Source: Rachicladosporium sp. CCFEE 5018
Lineage: Eukaryota; Ascomycota; Dothideomycetes; Cladosporiales; Cladosporiaceae
Assembly: GCA_002077045.2 (NCBI GenBank)
Contig: KZ111167.1
Coordinates: 65,304 to 129,303, forward strand
DNA: 64,000 bases
Reading direction: 5' to 3'
The position numbers and the translations under genes are program-made. The notes below the pieces were generated by a model, which saw only the letters and a list, made by a program, of their open reading frames with translations, was not told where the DNA came from and made no database searches. Below are positions 50,779 through 60,738 of this stretch, piece after piece; the stretch's first letter is position 1, and the number at the start of each line of letters is the position of its first letter.

Positions 50779-51909
50779 ATGGCAGACTCGACACAGGCTC
50801 TCGATAGATTGCAGCGAGAAGTCAACAGTATCGTGAGTAGAGCTTCAGTCGAGTCATCGTAGTGTACGAGTTTGCTGATATTCTAAAGTTCGAGCAAGTA
50901 GGCAGACTGCTTACGGCTAGCAGCAAGTCTGACGCTGGGGTGACCTTGGCAAGAGCGTCACGATTGAAGAAGCAATATCCGGCAGCGGAGCTACGGTTTC
51001 ACGAAGCTCTTGATGTATTTGATGCTGAGCTCGTAGGTCATCACATTGTGCTGACGGACCTGAGTGAGATCTGACAGGGCTTAGCAACATGCAAAAACAG
51101 TGTTTCGCCGTGATCTAGCGGTATCCCGTGACAAGGAGGGATTGCACACTAGCGCGCCGGCTACTGCACAGGCTGTAGCGCAGACTCCCTCTGAGAATGC
51201 ACCACTTGAAGAGGTTGTCGACGTGTCGGCAGAACTTATGAGTGACATCAAGCCGCAGAGCACTGAAGCGATCGCCGAACCCGGGAAACAATTACTTGCT
51301 GAGCTAGACGAAGTGAAGCCTAAGGCGAGTCCCTCGCAGCCAGAAGCGATTGACAGCAGCTCTGGGGAAGCCGAAGAAGTCGAGCCGAAGCTAGAAATCG
51401 ACACAGCCATGAAGTCAGCCGGGTCAAAGGACGATCAGCAAGACAGCAATGACGCTCCCCCTGACACTGCAACCATGAGTGTCAATGCAGACCTAGATTC
51501 ACTGTTCAACGACCCTTTGAGCGCTGACGGGCAGGGTAGCGGGCCAGGTACCACATTTGACGACGACATTAACGGGAACGGGGACTTCGACTTCGCCAGC
51601 TTCAATGACAGCATCAATAATGGCGCAGAACAGGACGAGAATGACGGTGACAACATCTCCGCACTGCTTCCTGGACTGCAAGATTACGCAGATGGTTCGA
51701 CAGCAGAGCCCGACTTTGGCGCAATCTTTGGAACCGGAGGTGATGGAGGCGTTGGGGGCGTTGATGACTTCAGTGGCTTTGTCACTGATCAGCAGGGGAA
51801 CGACAAGCCTCAAGAAACGTTGTTCGATGATATGATGGACTTCAATTTTGACATGTCTGGCGAAGGCGACAACGCAGCTCAAGATTTCGACTTCGACTTC
51901 ACCACGTAG
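50779..51909 (+). CDS. Protein of unknown function with helical N terminus and acidic C terminus
   Basis: Three exons (50779-50832, 50889-51032, 51085-51909) give 340 aa. Introns are 56 nt (donor GTGAGT, acceptor AAG) and 52 nt (donor GTAGGT, CTGAC branch, acceptor TTAG). The helical N-terminal 90 residues include MADSTQALDRLQREVNSI, a SRLKKQYPAAELRFHEALDVF stretch and AKTVFRRDLAVSRDK. The rest is acidic and low-complexity, with repeated Asp/Phe motifs (DFDFASF, MDFNFDM, and DFDFDFTT at the end). Small helical head plus acidic Asp-Phe tail is reminiscent of transcription cofactors such as Mediator tail subunits, but I cannot assign a family. The AAG acceptor in intron 1 is uncommon and less certain. 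Confidence 0.6.
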
Positions 51910-52294
51910 ACTCGAGATCTGGATCCAGGAAGCGAAGACAATACTGAATGGTTCGAATGATGTGTCTGACGTCAACGGAGCAATGCAGATCTCACGACAT
52001 AGTGATCATCCATCAATTCACGCACATCTTCCAACATTGCTCCAACGAAATGCGGAACGATTATGCATTTTATCAGATTACGATGTACCAGATGAGAACG
52101 GATGTGCCAGTGGTGATAGTCGAGACTTGCTTTGTGGCAAGTTTAGACGAAGTGAGGTCAAAATATGCTTGTTCGGGGAGCGTGCCTTCCGCGACTCGAC
52201 AGAACACTAGATCAGACCTTCCCAATGCTCTCTGCAGACTACAATGTCTCCACAGGACCACATGGTCAATGACACAAGAATACACTGAGTCGAA
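51910..52294. other. Intergenic region upstream of the 514-aa protein
   Basis: 385 bases, no supported gene; promoter region of the following gene by position. Confidence 0.4.
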
Positions 52295-53950
52295 ATGGCG
52301 ACAGAGACGTCCAAGGTACTCCGCCTCCCCAGCGATCGAGATGTGGCACTCGCAATGTCTGTCGTCTCCAACAAGCCAGACGACATGACCGTCAGAGGTG
52401 AGTAGTGCGTTATCTCCAAGTCCATACCATCATTAACAGTGATGCAGACTACATCGCTTTACTGAGGCAGCACATCGCCAAAGGTCGCCGCGAGAACACT
52501 CTCAGCGCAGCCTATCGGCACCTCGACCGGGCGGCTTACTGGCGTGCTGAGTGCGAAAGACGGGACCTGGCCCTACGTGCTTCCGAAGCTGCGACGATGG
52601 ATGGCCTGCGTGAAATTGAGATGCTCAAGGCCAAGAACGAGATCTTGAAAGCCGGTACGATTGTACCTGCGAAGCGCAAGGGGGTACCAGCAGATGTCGT
52701 GCCTATACCACGATCACCAAAGAGAGCGAGGAGAAACCATTCGCCTGGTCGAGGTTCAGTGATTGACTTGCAGATAAAGTCTGATCTCGACGATCAACTG
52801 CTAAACGGCGAAGGTAATGCCTGCTGCTTGCTACTTCCTGCGTCGTAAGTGGCCCAACTGACTACATTGTTCAGGCTGCGAGCTTATGGGTCACCTTTGC
52901 ATGATCAACACCTACCTCAAGTCAGGCATCAACGTCCAAGATGAAGCCCCATCAATGACATACTACCTCGTCCTGGCCTTGAAAGCAGTGCCGAAGCCCG
53001 TCAGAGACTCTGTGACGAAGCACACGAATATGGAAGTGGAAGACCTCAGTGCATTACGATCGGTCTTGACCGCGGCCGGTCGAGTCGTAAGTGCAGTCAT
53101 CATTGGTCTGATGAAGCTTAGCCGGGTCGACGGCAGTCATCTTCTCCAGTCTCAGGTCACGCACGCATTTGTCACGATGTTTGACGCCTTACTCGACAAT
53201 CTTCACATCATCTCCACCGCCGAGATCACAGGCACCACTGGTGACCATTCGAACACACCTGCATGGAGTCGGAAGACCAAAACTAAAGCACACAATCGGG
53301 TCAACATTGCGGATCATGTGTTCCTCAATGGTTTCACTGTGTTCCTCACTAGTATCCTGAGCCACTTGGATGCCAAGCATGACTGCCATCAATCACTGTT
53401 CGAAGGCCTTGTATTCGTGATCATCAAGAAGCTCGGCAACAGTCTCCACGCAATCGTCTTCGGGCATCCGCCAGTCACGGTCGAGGAGAGTATCCAGACT
53501 TTCGTGCCTGCAGATGACACGCAGTCTGGGATCACTGGAGCTCCTGTATCCGATACGAACGCCGCAGCGTATGCGAAGCTCGAAGCGCCGTATCATCTAC
53601 ATTTGCTGAAGTTAGCGCTCTCGATGGCACCAGCTTTCCTCTCCCCTACACCCAGCACCAGCAAGTCTGCCAAAGCAAAGTCCACTTCCAAGCTCGGGAG
53701 TATCACGAAGACGAACCTCACCGTGTTAGCGAAAGAAAGACTGCAGCGTACCCTCGTCAACGCCGTGTTCGGTACTGAGGGAGTAGGCCCGGAAAATGAT
53801 ATGCTTCTTGAGGCCTTGCGAATGCCGGTGCTAGGTGATGCAAGGATACCTGTACCGCGAGTGAAAGAAACGGAGGTGGGTGAGTGGTTCAAGGAGGAAG
53901 TGTGGCGATTGCTGGGATGGGAGGTGTTGGGCCGTGAAGTCGATGGCTGA
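52295..53950 (+). CDS. Conserved-looking protein of unknown function, 514 aa
   Basis: Three exons (52295-52397, 52448-52813, 52875-53950) join in frame. Introns are 50 nt (donor GTGAGT, acceptor GCAG) and 61 nt (donor GTAATG, CTGAC branch, acceptor TTCAG). The N terminus contains a helical region with RQHIAKGRRENTLSAAYRHL, then a coiled-coil-like segment and a basic PRSPKRARRNH patch that could be a nuclear localisation signal (about 130-140). The C-terminal 350 residues are mainly helical with hydrophobic stretches such as ADHVFLNGFTVFLTSIL and FEGLVFVIIKKLGNSL. I see no enzyme motif and no signal peptide. Convergent with MSE1, stops 141 bases apart. Confidence 0.6.
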
Positions 53951-54091
53951 GTGCCTTTCATTCGCTTGGCTGCGTGCAGTGTTCAAGTCTACTGTTGTCG
54001 GATACGCTTTGCTGCTATGGTACACGAGGCCGGGGTCGTTCGCTACTTGTACACTATACTACAATTCTAGTCATGACAGAATTCACCAATC

Positions 54092-56017
54092 TCACCACTC
54101 CTTCCCTGCTTCAGGCGTGAGACCCAGTCTCTTAAAGCACTCCTCATACCCAAGCACCGCCATGACCATATACATGCGAGGTCCGGGCGTCCCAGCCGCA
54201 AGCTTCCACCTCAGGTGCCGCATCAGAGCTTTCTGCCAGGTCTGGTAATCCTTCGCCAGGTCTCCGGCGCCGGCATCACCGACCAGGAAGCGTGCCACCG
54301 CTTCGGTGTCAGTGGCTTGCTCCGCAAAGGGTATTGCTCTGGTCTCGGCCGAGGCAGGAGCGATGCGCTGCCAGATGAGTAGGTTAAGCAACGCGTGTAT
54401 GCGTGCAGCGCTTCGTTCCGTTGTGGTACGTTGCTCCGCTACGGTGGCTTCGGAGCGCAAACCAGCTGGGACGTCAACGTATGATGTTGTCGCATCGTAG
54501 GTTGATATGAGGTCCTGCAGTAGACTGTCGATGGCAATCGCAGGGACCAGCTGACTTGCAGCACTCGTCGATCTTCTTCTCTTGACCTCCTCAGTAGAGC
54601 AGAAGAAGTACCAGTTGCGCTCGACGAAGTGCGCTGCATTGTGATACGACTTGTCGTCTGCAAGGAGCACACTTGTGCAGTTGTCTGTCAGCCGAGCGCC
54701 CGACTTGTTGGTAGCGAAATCTGGGTGAGCTCTCTCCACTTCCTGGACGACATGGTCGAGTACATCGCCCAAGGCTTGCTCCTCACCATTCCTCACGCGC
54801 TCGCATCGAAGTTGCACATGGTTCCTTTGCAAGAACCACAGCTTCTCCATCAGTACCATGGTGTTGCCTCGAGTGAACTTGAGATCGAAGTTCTCGACCA
54901 GCTCGTCCATAGTCATCACATCGCTCTTCCGCGGGTTGCTCCAGCCTTGCAACGCAAGGAAGTTGCATAGTGTCTCCGGCAGCACGCCATGGTCTTCTCG
55001 CAGTCCTCGGACGTCCAGCGCTAGGTCTGCATTACGTTTCGATAGCTTGGCCTTATCTTTGTCGAGCAAGAGGCCAACGTGGGCAAAAACAGGTGGCTTC
55101 CAGCCGAATGCGTGGTAGAGATCGTAGTGCAGCGGCGTGCTGGCCATCCATTCTGTGCCGCGAATAACGTGAGTGATCTTCATGAGGTGATCATCTACCA
55201 CGTTTGCGAAATGGTAGGTTGGTGTGCCGTCGCTCTTCATGAGGATAGTGTCTGCGCCGTCAAGGCCGGAATCCTCATCCGTGCTGGCGCTTGGGGAAGC
55301 TGATCGCTTCAATCGCTTGATGTTACCGTAAATGAGATCTGGGTACGTGCGCTTTCGTACGTCGTCGGGTTGCTTCAGCCTCACAGTGAACAACTGTTCG
55401 CCACCTTCGGCACGAGCCCGTGAATCTGACGCCGGCAGACGCGAGCAGTTCTGGTAGCAGCCAGATGTCACATATGTGGCTGATCCATGGCCTGAGCTCT
55501 GAGGTGTACAGAAGCAGCGATACGCTGTCCCATCATCGAGCAGTGCATTAGCATGCTCCTGGTAGATCTCATTGCGATCCGACTGCGGGTAAGGTCCATA
55601 AGGTCCACCGACTTCAGGTCCCTCGTCCCATTGCAATCCAGCCCATCGAAGGTCCTCGGATAGGCGAGTCACTGCATTGGACACCAGTCGCTTCTGATCA
55701 GTGTCTTCGATCCTGAGGATGAATTGGCCTCCAGTCCGTTTTGCCAGTAAGTAGCTAAACAATGCTGTCCTTAGCCCACCAATGTGCATGTAGCCTGTTG
55801 GAGAGGGAGCGAATCGAGTCCGAGCAGGATAGTCCGGGAGTTTTCCATCTCGCTGGACTGCATTGTTGCGACGGGAGGTAGTCGTGGCAAAGGCCCTTCC
55901 TTTGGTGGCTTTTAGAGTTCCATATCGGAGAAGGCATGTGGCACTCGTGGCGTATCCTGCCGGCGCGCACGACGAGCATATCCATGCCCTTGCTCCATTG
56001 CTGGTAGATAGCTTCAT
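54092..56017 (-). CDS. MSE1: Mitochondrial glutamyl-tRNA synthetase
   Basis: 641 aa, single exon. The N-terminal 55 residues are basic and rich in Ser/Thr/Ala (GRAFATTTSRRNN), a likely mitochondrial presequence. The class I catalytic domain begins with TRFAPSPTGYMHIGGLRTAL, holding the HIGH-like signature MHIGG at about 77-81, followed by ILRIEDTDQKR. The KMSKS-like loop is AKLSKRNADL at about 328. The C-terminal anticodon-binding region is helical. It charges mitochondrial tRNA-Glu, and in many fungi also tRNA-Gln for later transamidation. Divergent from the DnaJ gene, 263 bases apart. Confidence 0.93.
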   Translation of the reverse strand: MKLSTSNGARAWICSSCAPAGYATSATCLLRYGTLKATKGRAFATTTSRRNNAVQRDGKLPDYPARTRFAPSPTGYMHIGGLRTALFSYLLAKRTGGQFILRIEDTDQKRLVSNAVTRLSEDLRWAGLQWDEGPEVGGPYGPYPQSDRNEIYQEHANALLDDGTAYRCFCTPQSSGHGSATYVTSGCYQNCSRLPASDSRARAEGGEQLFTVRLKQPDDVRKRTYPDLIYGNIKRLKRSASPSASTDEDSGLDGADTILMKSDGTPTYHFANVVDDHLMKITHVIRGTEWMASTPLHYDLYHAFGWKPPVFAHVGLLLDKDKAKLSKRNADLALDVRGLREDHGVLPETLCNFLALQGWSNPRKSDVMTMDELVENFDLKFTRGNTMVLMEKLWFLQRNHVQLRCERVRNGEEQALGDVLDHVVQEVERAHPDFATNKSGARLTDNCTSVLLADDKSYHNAAHFVERNWYFFCSTEEVKRRRSTSAASQLVPAIAIDSLLQDLISTYDATTSYVDVPAGLRSEATVAEQRTTTERSAARIHALLNLLIWQRIAPASAETRAIPFAEQATDTEAVARFLVGDAGAGDLAKDYQTWQKALMRHLRWKLAAGTPGPRMYMVMAVLGYEECFKRLGLTPEAGKEW

Positions 56018-56280
56018 CCGAGTTCAATGGGCTCTTCATGTGCAAAGTTGCAGTGATTATCGTGCCGACGGAGTTCACGATGCGGCGTTTGTTAACAAAG
56101 TCCGAGGCTCTGAATGTTCCATCTTGATGACAAGAAATTAATAGACATACATACGAACACACACATACATATTTCAGTACCACTCTTCCTTGCTGTCGCT
56201 AGCTCTCAGTCTATCTTTTCTCTATCGCAATTCTATAGCCGCCAGCGATCTGAAGTACTGCGCAGACAATCGCCTCCGGA

Positions 56281-57725
56281 ATGAGCGCCGGCGAAGAGGA
56301 CCTGTATGGTACGGATTCGATCTTGAACTTGTCATGTCCCAAGCACCAGACTAACGGTGATAGAGGTCCTCAACATCACTCGTGGCGCGACAAAGGCTGA
56401 GATCAAGAAGGCATATCACAAAGTACACTACATCGAGCAGTCCTTGGAATCGCCCGAGCTGACAGAGACTGCAGGCAGCACTCTCCTCCCACCCCGACAA
56501 AGTTCCCGACAACGAGCGCGCGGAAGCCGACATCAAGTTTAAGTCAATTTCGCAAGCTTACGAAATCCTCAGCGATGACCAGACACGACATCTCTACGAC
56601 GAGCACGGTATGGCCGCCTTCGACAAGTCGAGCGGACCCGGCGGCCCACCCAGTGGCGTGGATCTGGACGATATCCTAGCGCAGATGTTCGCCGGCGGCG
56701 GCATGGGTGGTATGGGGGGCATGCCTGGCGGTGGCTTCCCTGGGATGCCCGGTGGTATGCCTGGAGGCGGAGCAGCACGAGGCAGGAAGCGGCCGAAGGG
56801 AAAGCCGGAGTTACAGCAGTACGAAGTGAGCTTGGAGGAGTTGTACAAGGGCAAGACGACGAAGTTCACGAGTACGAAGAATGTGGTGTGCACGAATTGC
56901 AGTGGACGGGGAGGGCGGGAGAAGGCGAAGCCCAAGCAATGCGACACGTGTAAGGGCCGGGGAGTGCAGATGCGGATGCGACCTGTGGGACCTGGGCTGG
57001 TAACGCAGGAGCAGGTGCCATGTACGACTTGCGCGGGAAGAGGGGAGTTCTACGCTGAGAAGGATAAGTGTAAGAGGTGTAAAGGTGTCAGGACGATCAA
57101 GGAGAAGAAGATACTGGAGTTGTATATTCCGCGAGGTAGCCGGGAAGGAGAGCGCATAGTTCTGCCGAACGAAGCAGATCAGGACCCGGATGACGAACAA
57201 CCTGGCGACATCATCTTCGAACTTGTAGAGGAACCGCATGAGGTGTTCCATCGCGCAGGCGCGGACTTGCAAGCGGAGATCGAAGTCGATCTGACCGAGT
57301 CACTTACTGGGATCAACCGGACAGTGCTCAAGCATCTGGACGGCCGAGGCATAAGTCTGAACACAACGACCGACGGGCGAGTCCTGAGACCAGGCGAAGT
57401 ACTCAGGATCAGCGGGGAGGGCATGCCTATCAAGCGATCAGACACGAAGGGTGATCTGTATCTTGTGGTAAATGTGCGATTTCCGAAAGACGGCTGGCTT
57501 TGGTTGCAAAAGCCAGACGCTGCGGCGAAGGTCAAAGCCGCATTGCCAGCGGAAGAGGTGAAACCGATTGACCCAATGCCCGAGTCAGTCGATGAAGTCG
57601 ATTTTCAGACGGTCGACAACCTCGATGGCTTTGGCAAAGGTAGCGATGACCCGCGAGCTGCTGGTGAGTGGGAAGATGAAGATGATGGTGAAGAAGGGCA
57701 AGCAGCGCAGTGCGCGCAGCAATAG
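56281..57725 (+). CDS. Type I (DnaJ-A/Ydj1-like) Hsp40 co-chaperone with CaaX-like terminus
   Basis: Three exons (56281-56308, 56364-56422, 56475-57725) give 445 aa. Introns are 55 nt (donor GTACGG, GACTAAC branch, acceptor GATAG) and 52 nt (donor GTACAC, CTGAC branch). The J domain (about 5-75) contains HPD in SSHPDKVPD. A Gly/Met/Pro-rich region (about 95-125) follows. The zinc-finger domain has the four CxxCxGxG-type motifs CTNCSGRG, CDTCKGRG, CTTCAGRG and CKRCKG (about 160-230). Then come the substrate-binding C-terminal domains and an acidic tail ending CAQQ, a possible farnesylation box as in Ydj1 (CASQ). It stimulates cytosolic Hsp70. The stop is 73 bases from the third gap. Confidence 0.88.
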
Positions 57726-57798
57726 AGTAATTGACAGCCCAGCCGGTGCCACGAAAGAACGCAGCGCTAGGGTAGATACACGAAATGAATGCTGTACA

Positions 57799-57898
57799 NN
57801 NNNNNNNNNNNNNNNNNNNNNNNNNNNNNNNNNNNNNNNNNNNNNNNNNNNNNNNNNNNNNNNNNNNNNNNNNNNNNNNNNNNNNNNNNNNNNNNNNN
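57799..57898. other. Assembly gap (100 N)
   Basis: 100 N separate single-copy sequence on the left from the second part of the duplicated block on the right. The right side starts in mid-gene, in exon 2 of NAD kinase at the base corresponding to 5147. Confidence 0.98.
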
Positions 57899-59254
57899 AT
57901 CATCTCGGACCCACGCAACGGCCATCAAAGACCGGGATCAGCTCGATCAAACACAGCTTGCTTTGTGCACACTCTTCTGTCTCAGCGAGCCAGGGAGGAA
58001 ACGCACACACCGAATCCTGCTGGTGAGGCTGCACAGAGACCAGCTGACAAGGTAGCCGATACGCCCCACAATGGCGAAGTGCATCGACAATCTCGACTGC
58101 TGTCGAAGAAGCAGCTATCTGACATGGCCTTCAATATTCGAGAGCTATCGAAACGTCTTGGGCATCTCCGGTTGCTGATTAAGGTCAAGAATGTGTTCAT
58201 TCTGACGAAAGCTCATGATCAGAAGCTTATTGCTCACACCCGAGAAGTGACCAAGTGGCTGCTCCAGCAGCAGAACGCAGATGGCCAGTTATACACCGTC
58301 TGGGTCGAAGACACCATGCGTAACAACAAGGTCTTCCATAACGGTGATTTCTTGCAACTCGATCAAAGTCATCAGGACCGCATCAAATACTGGAACAACG
58401 AGCTTTGCAAGAAGAAGCCGCAGCAATTTGAGATTGTGGTTGCGTTGGGTGGCGATGGCACTGTGCTCTATGCCTCATGGCTCTTCCAACGCATTGTACC
58501 ACCTGTCATGTCATTCGCACTCGGATCATTGGGTTTCTTGACGAAGTTCGACTTTGATCAGTATCAAAAGACACTTACCAGAGCGTTCTCCGAAGGTGTA
58601 ACAGTGTCTTTGCGACTACGATTCGAAGGCACCATCATGCGATCTCGACCTCGCGACGATGTTGAGGAGCACCAATCACGAGACCTTATCGAGGAGCTGA
58701 TTGGAGATGATAGAGACAAGGCAGACACTCACGAGCCCATGGGTACACATAACATTCTGAACGACATCGTACTCGACCGTGGTCCGAGCGCGACCATGGG
58801 CACGATCGAAGTCTTCGGCGATGACGAGCACTTCACCACTGTGCAGGCTGATGGTATTGCAGTCGCCACACCCACTGGATCGACCGCATACAACCTCGCT
58901 GCGGGTGGGAGTCTCTGCCACCCGGACAACCCAGTGATACTGCTCACTGCCATCGCGCCACACACGCTCAGCTTCCGTCCCATCATCTTACCAGATACGA
59001 TGGTGCTAAGACTTGGTGTGCCATACGACGCCAGAGCAAGCTGCTGGGCCAGCTTTGACGGCAAAGAACGCTGCGAGCTGAAGCCCGGTGACTACGTGAC
59101 GATCTCAGCATCGCGCTTCCCTTTCCCAACTGTGCTGCCGCTCGATCGCCGGACAGAGGACTGGGTTGACAGTATCTCAAGAACACTCAATTGGAATAAC
59201 AGACAGCGACAGAAGGCTTTCGATGACGCTAAAGCTGGTAAAGACGATAAGTAG
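57899..59254 (+). CDS. ATP-NAD kinase (Utr1-like), third copy, 5'-truncated by gap
   Basis: 451 codons of coding sequence remain; the first 57 residues are missing in the gap. The catalytic domain is complete: GGDGTVLYASWLF (nucleotide site), the DGIAVATPTGSTAYNLAAGG loop (about residue 380 of the full protein) that binds NAD and phosphate, and FDGKERCELKPGDYV near the end. The first 562 bases appear identical to 5147-5708, including three sites at which copy beta differs. I infer that it is the 3' part of copy alpha rather than an independent third gene. It ends 58 bases from the convergent GST-like gene. Confidence 0.9.
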   Translation: MISDPRNGHQRPGSARSNTACFVHTLLSQRAREETHTPNPAGEAAQRPADKVADTPHNGEVHRQSRLLSKKQLSDMAFNIRELSKRLGHLRLLIKVKNVFILTKAHDQKLIAHTREVTKWLLQQQNADGQLYTVWVEDTMRNNKVFHNGDFLQLDQSHQDRIKYWNNELCKKKPQQFEIVVALGGDGTVLYASWLFQRIVPPVMSFALGSLGFLTKFDFDQYQKTLTRAFSEGVTVSLRLRFEGTIMRSRPRDDVEEHQSRDLIEELIGDDRDKADTHEPMGTHNILNDIVLDRGPSATMGTIEVFGDDEHFTTVQADGIAVATPTGSTAYNLAAGGSLCHPDNPVILLTAIAPHTLSFRPIILPDTMVLRLGVPYDARASCWASFDGKERCELKPGDYVTISASRFPFPTVLPLDRRTEDWVDSISRTLNWNNRQRQKAFDDAKAGKDDK

Positions 59255-59312
59255 CAAGCAAGTGGGACTTTGCTGCGCGCGCCCTTACAAACTCTGCGGG
59301 CACCTTGCAGGC

Positions 59313-60376
59313 TCACGAATGTCCGTTGGACTGCCCCCCTGCCTTCTTGATGAAGTACCCAACCTTTGGGAAATGCACTCGCAGACCGTTCTCCAGCTCA
59401 ATCACGAACTTGACCTTGTTCAGACCGACCAGCTTGCCGTGTTGTGGACAATTTCCGGGCTTCGCATCGCCGGCTTCGACTACGACGGCGTCGTTGGCTT
59501 GCAGACCTAGCACGTCTGACGTGTCGACACCAATGTCGGGGAGGGCGTATTTGTCACCCAAGATCTGCTTGGTTGCCTCCTCGGCACTGAAGAGCATGTC
59601 GTCTTCCTGCGCGTCTGCTTGCTTCGGCAGGCTTTCGATCCTGCATTATGTTAGCATGAGAGCGGCATTCTTCCGGATCAAGATTAACAAACCATCGATG
59701 GATCCTCGGCAACTCCTTCCTCCCATGGCCAACATCCTCACTCAGCCCAATAGTCTGGATCCACCACTTGATCATCCAGATGGCATGAATATCTGCAAGA
59801 GCCGGCTCCTGCCCGCCACCAATACAAGGCCCCTCGTTGTTGAGAAAGTCGTTCTCGGCACTTTCCAGGAAAGCACGGAACTCAGACCTGCCGTTGTTCT
59901 GCAGCGAGCCGAAATCCTCGCGAGCAAAGACCGGAAAAAGCTCTTCGCGATCCTTGGCCAGCTGTGGCGTGATGAACTCGGCTGGTAGACATGGGAGTGC
60001 GATCCAGAAGCTGCGCTGCGTTGATTGTCAGCTCACCCATCAGCACATCGACTTGATTAGGAATACCTACATAACCCCACTGCTCAAACGCCCGATCGAA
60101 AGCTCCCCTCTTCAATCCCTTCCCCTGCGGTTGAAGCAATTCCTGCATCGCATCTATGAACGTCGTATTATCAGGAAACACATCCTTGCCGATACTCAGC
60201 ACAGGCACCCGACGATAGGTAATTCCCAAATTCTGCAGGATCGGGCGGGGAATGACGAAAGGCTGCTCGCAGATTTTGAAGGGCGTTTGCGTGGCGTACA
60301 GGTAGTTGCGGGCTTTCTGGGCATTGGGCGCGAATTGGTAGTCCCAGGCTATGATGTTGGGGAGAGATTGGGCCAT
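59313..60376 (-). CDS. GST N-terminal (thioredoxin-fold) domain protein with DUF7962-like C-terminal region, copy alpha
   Basis: Three exons (60376-60071, 60015-59693, 59640-59313) give 318 aa, the same exon lengths as the beta copy. Intron 1 (60016-60070, 55 nt, donor GTAGGT, GCTGAC branch, acceptor CGCAG) is almost unrelated to the beta intron at the same place. Intron 2 (59641-59692, 52 nt) differs from its counterpart at one base. Domain content is as in copy beta: thioredoxin-like GST domain, helical middle and extra C-terminal domain. The protein differs from copy beta at only a few positions. Substrate unknown. Confidence 0.8.
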
Positions 60377-60738
60377 GACTGGTCGCGGAATGAGTCTCTG
60401 GTATGGTTTGATGGGAAACGGTGAGCGAGAACAGCTAGACGTCCACGAGATCTTACGAAGGAAACACAGGAACGAAACGAAAGGATACTTGCTTTCTCAC
60501 TTACTTGACTGATCTTATTGGCAACACATGTATTTGTGTACCATCATATGCCATCGCCGTTCTAGAATCCAGCCCCGCCTTGTGCATGCGGTCGGGTGGA
60601 AGTTAAGCTCTGGTGACGAAACTCGGTACCTTGCCACGTGAGAGCGAGCAGCATCTAGATCTGCGCCGCGGATCTTATTCCCGAGCGCCTTGAGTAGACA
60701 TCATTGCACAATATGTACAGCATCTCTATCACATTGCC
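60377..60738. other. Intergenic region GST-like / RRP5, copy alpha
   Basis: 362 bases, homologous to 29056-29425 over most of its length, with a divergent segment near 60690-60730. No gene. Confidence 0.45.

Noticed and set aside
57785..57898. NAD kinase start at 57785, upstream of the gap
   Set aside because: The frame only runs on because Ns are read as unknown residues; the bases before the gap are DnaJ 3' flanking sequence.
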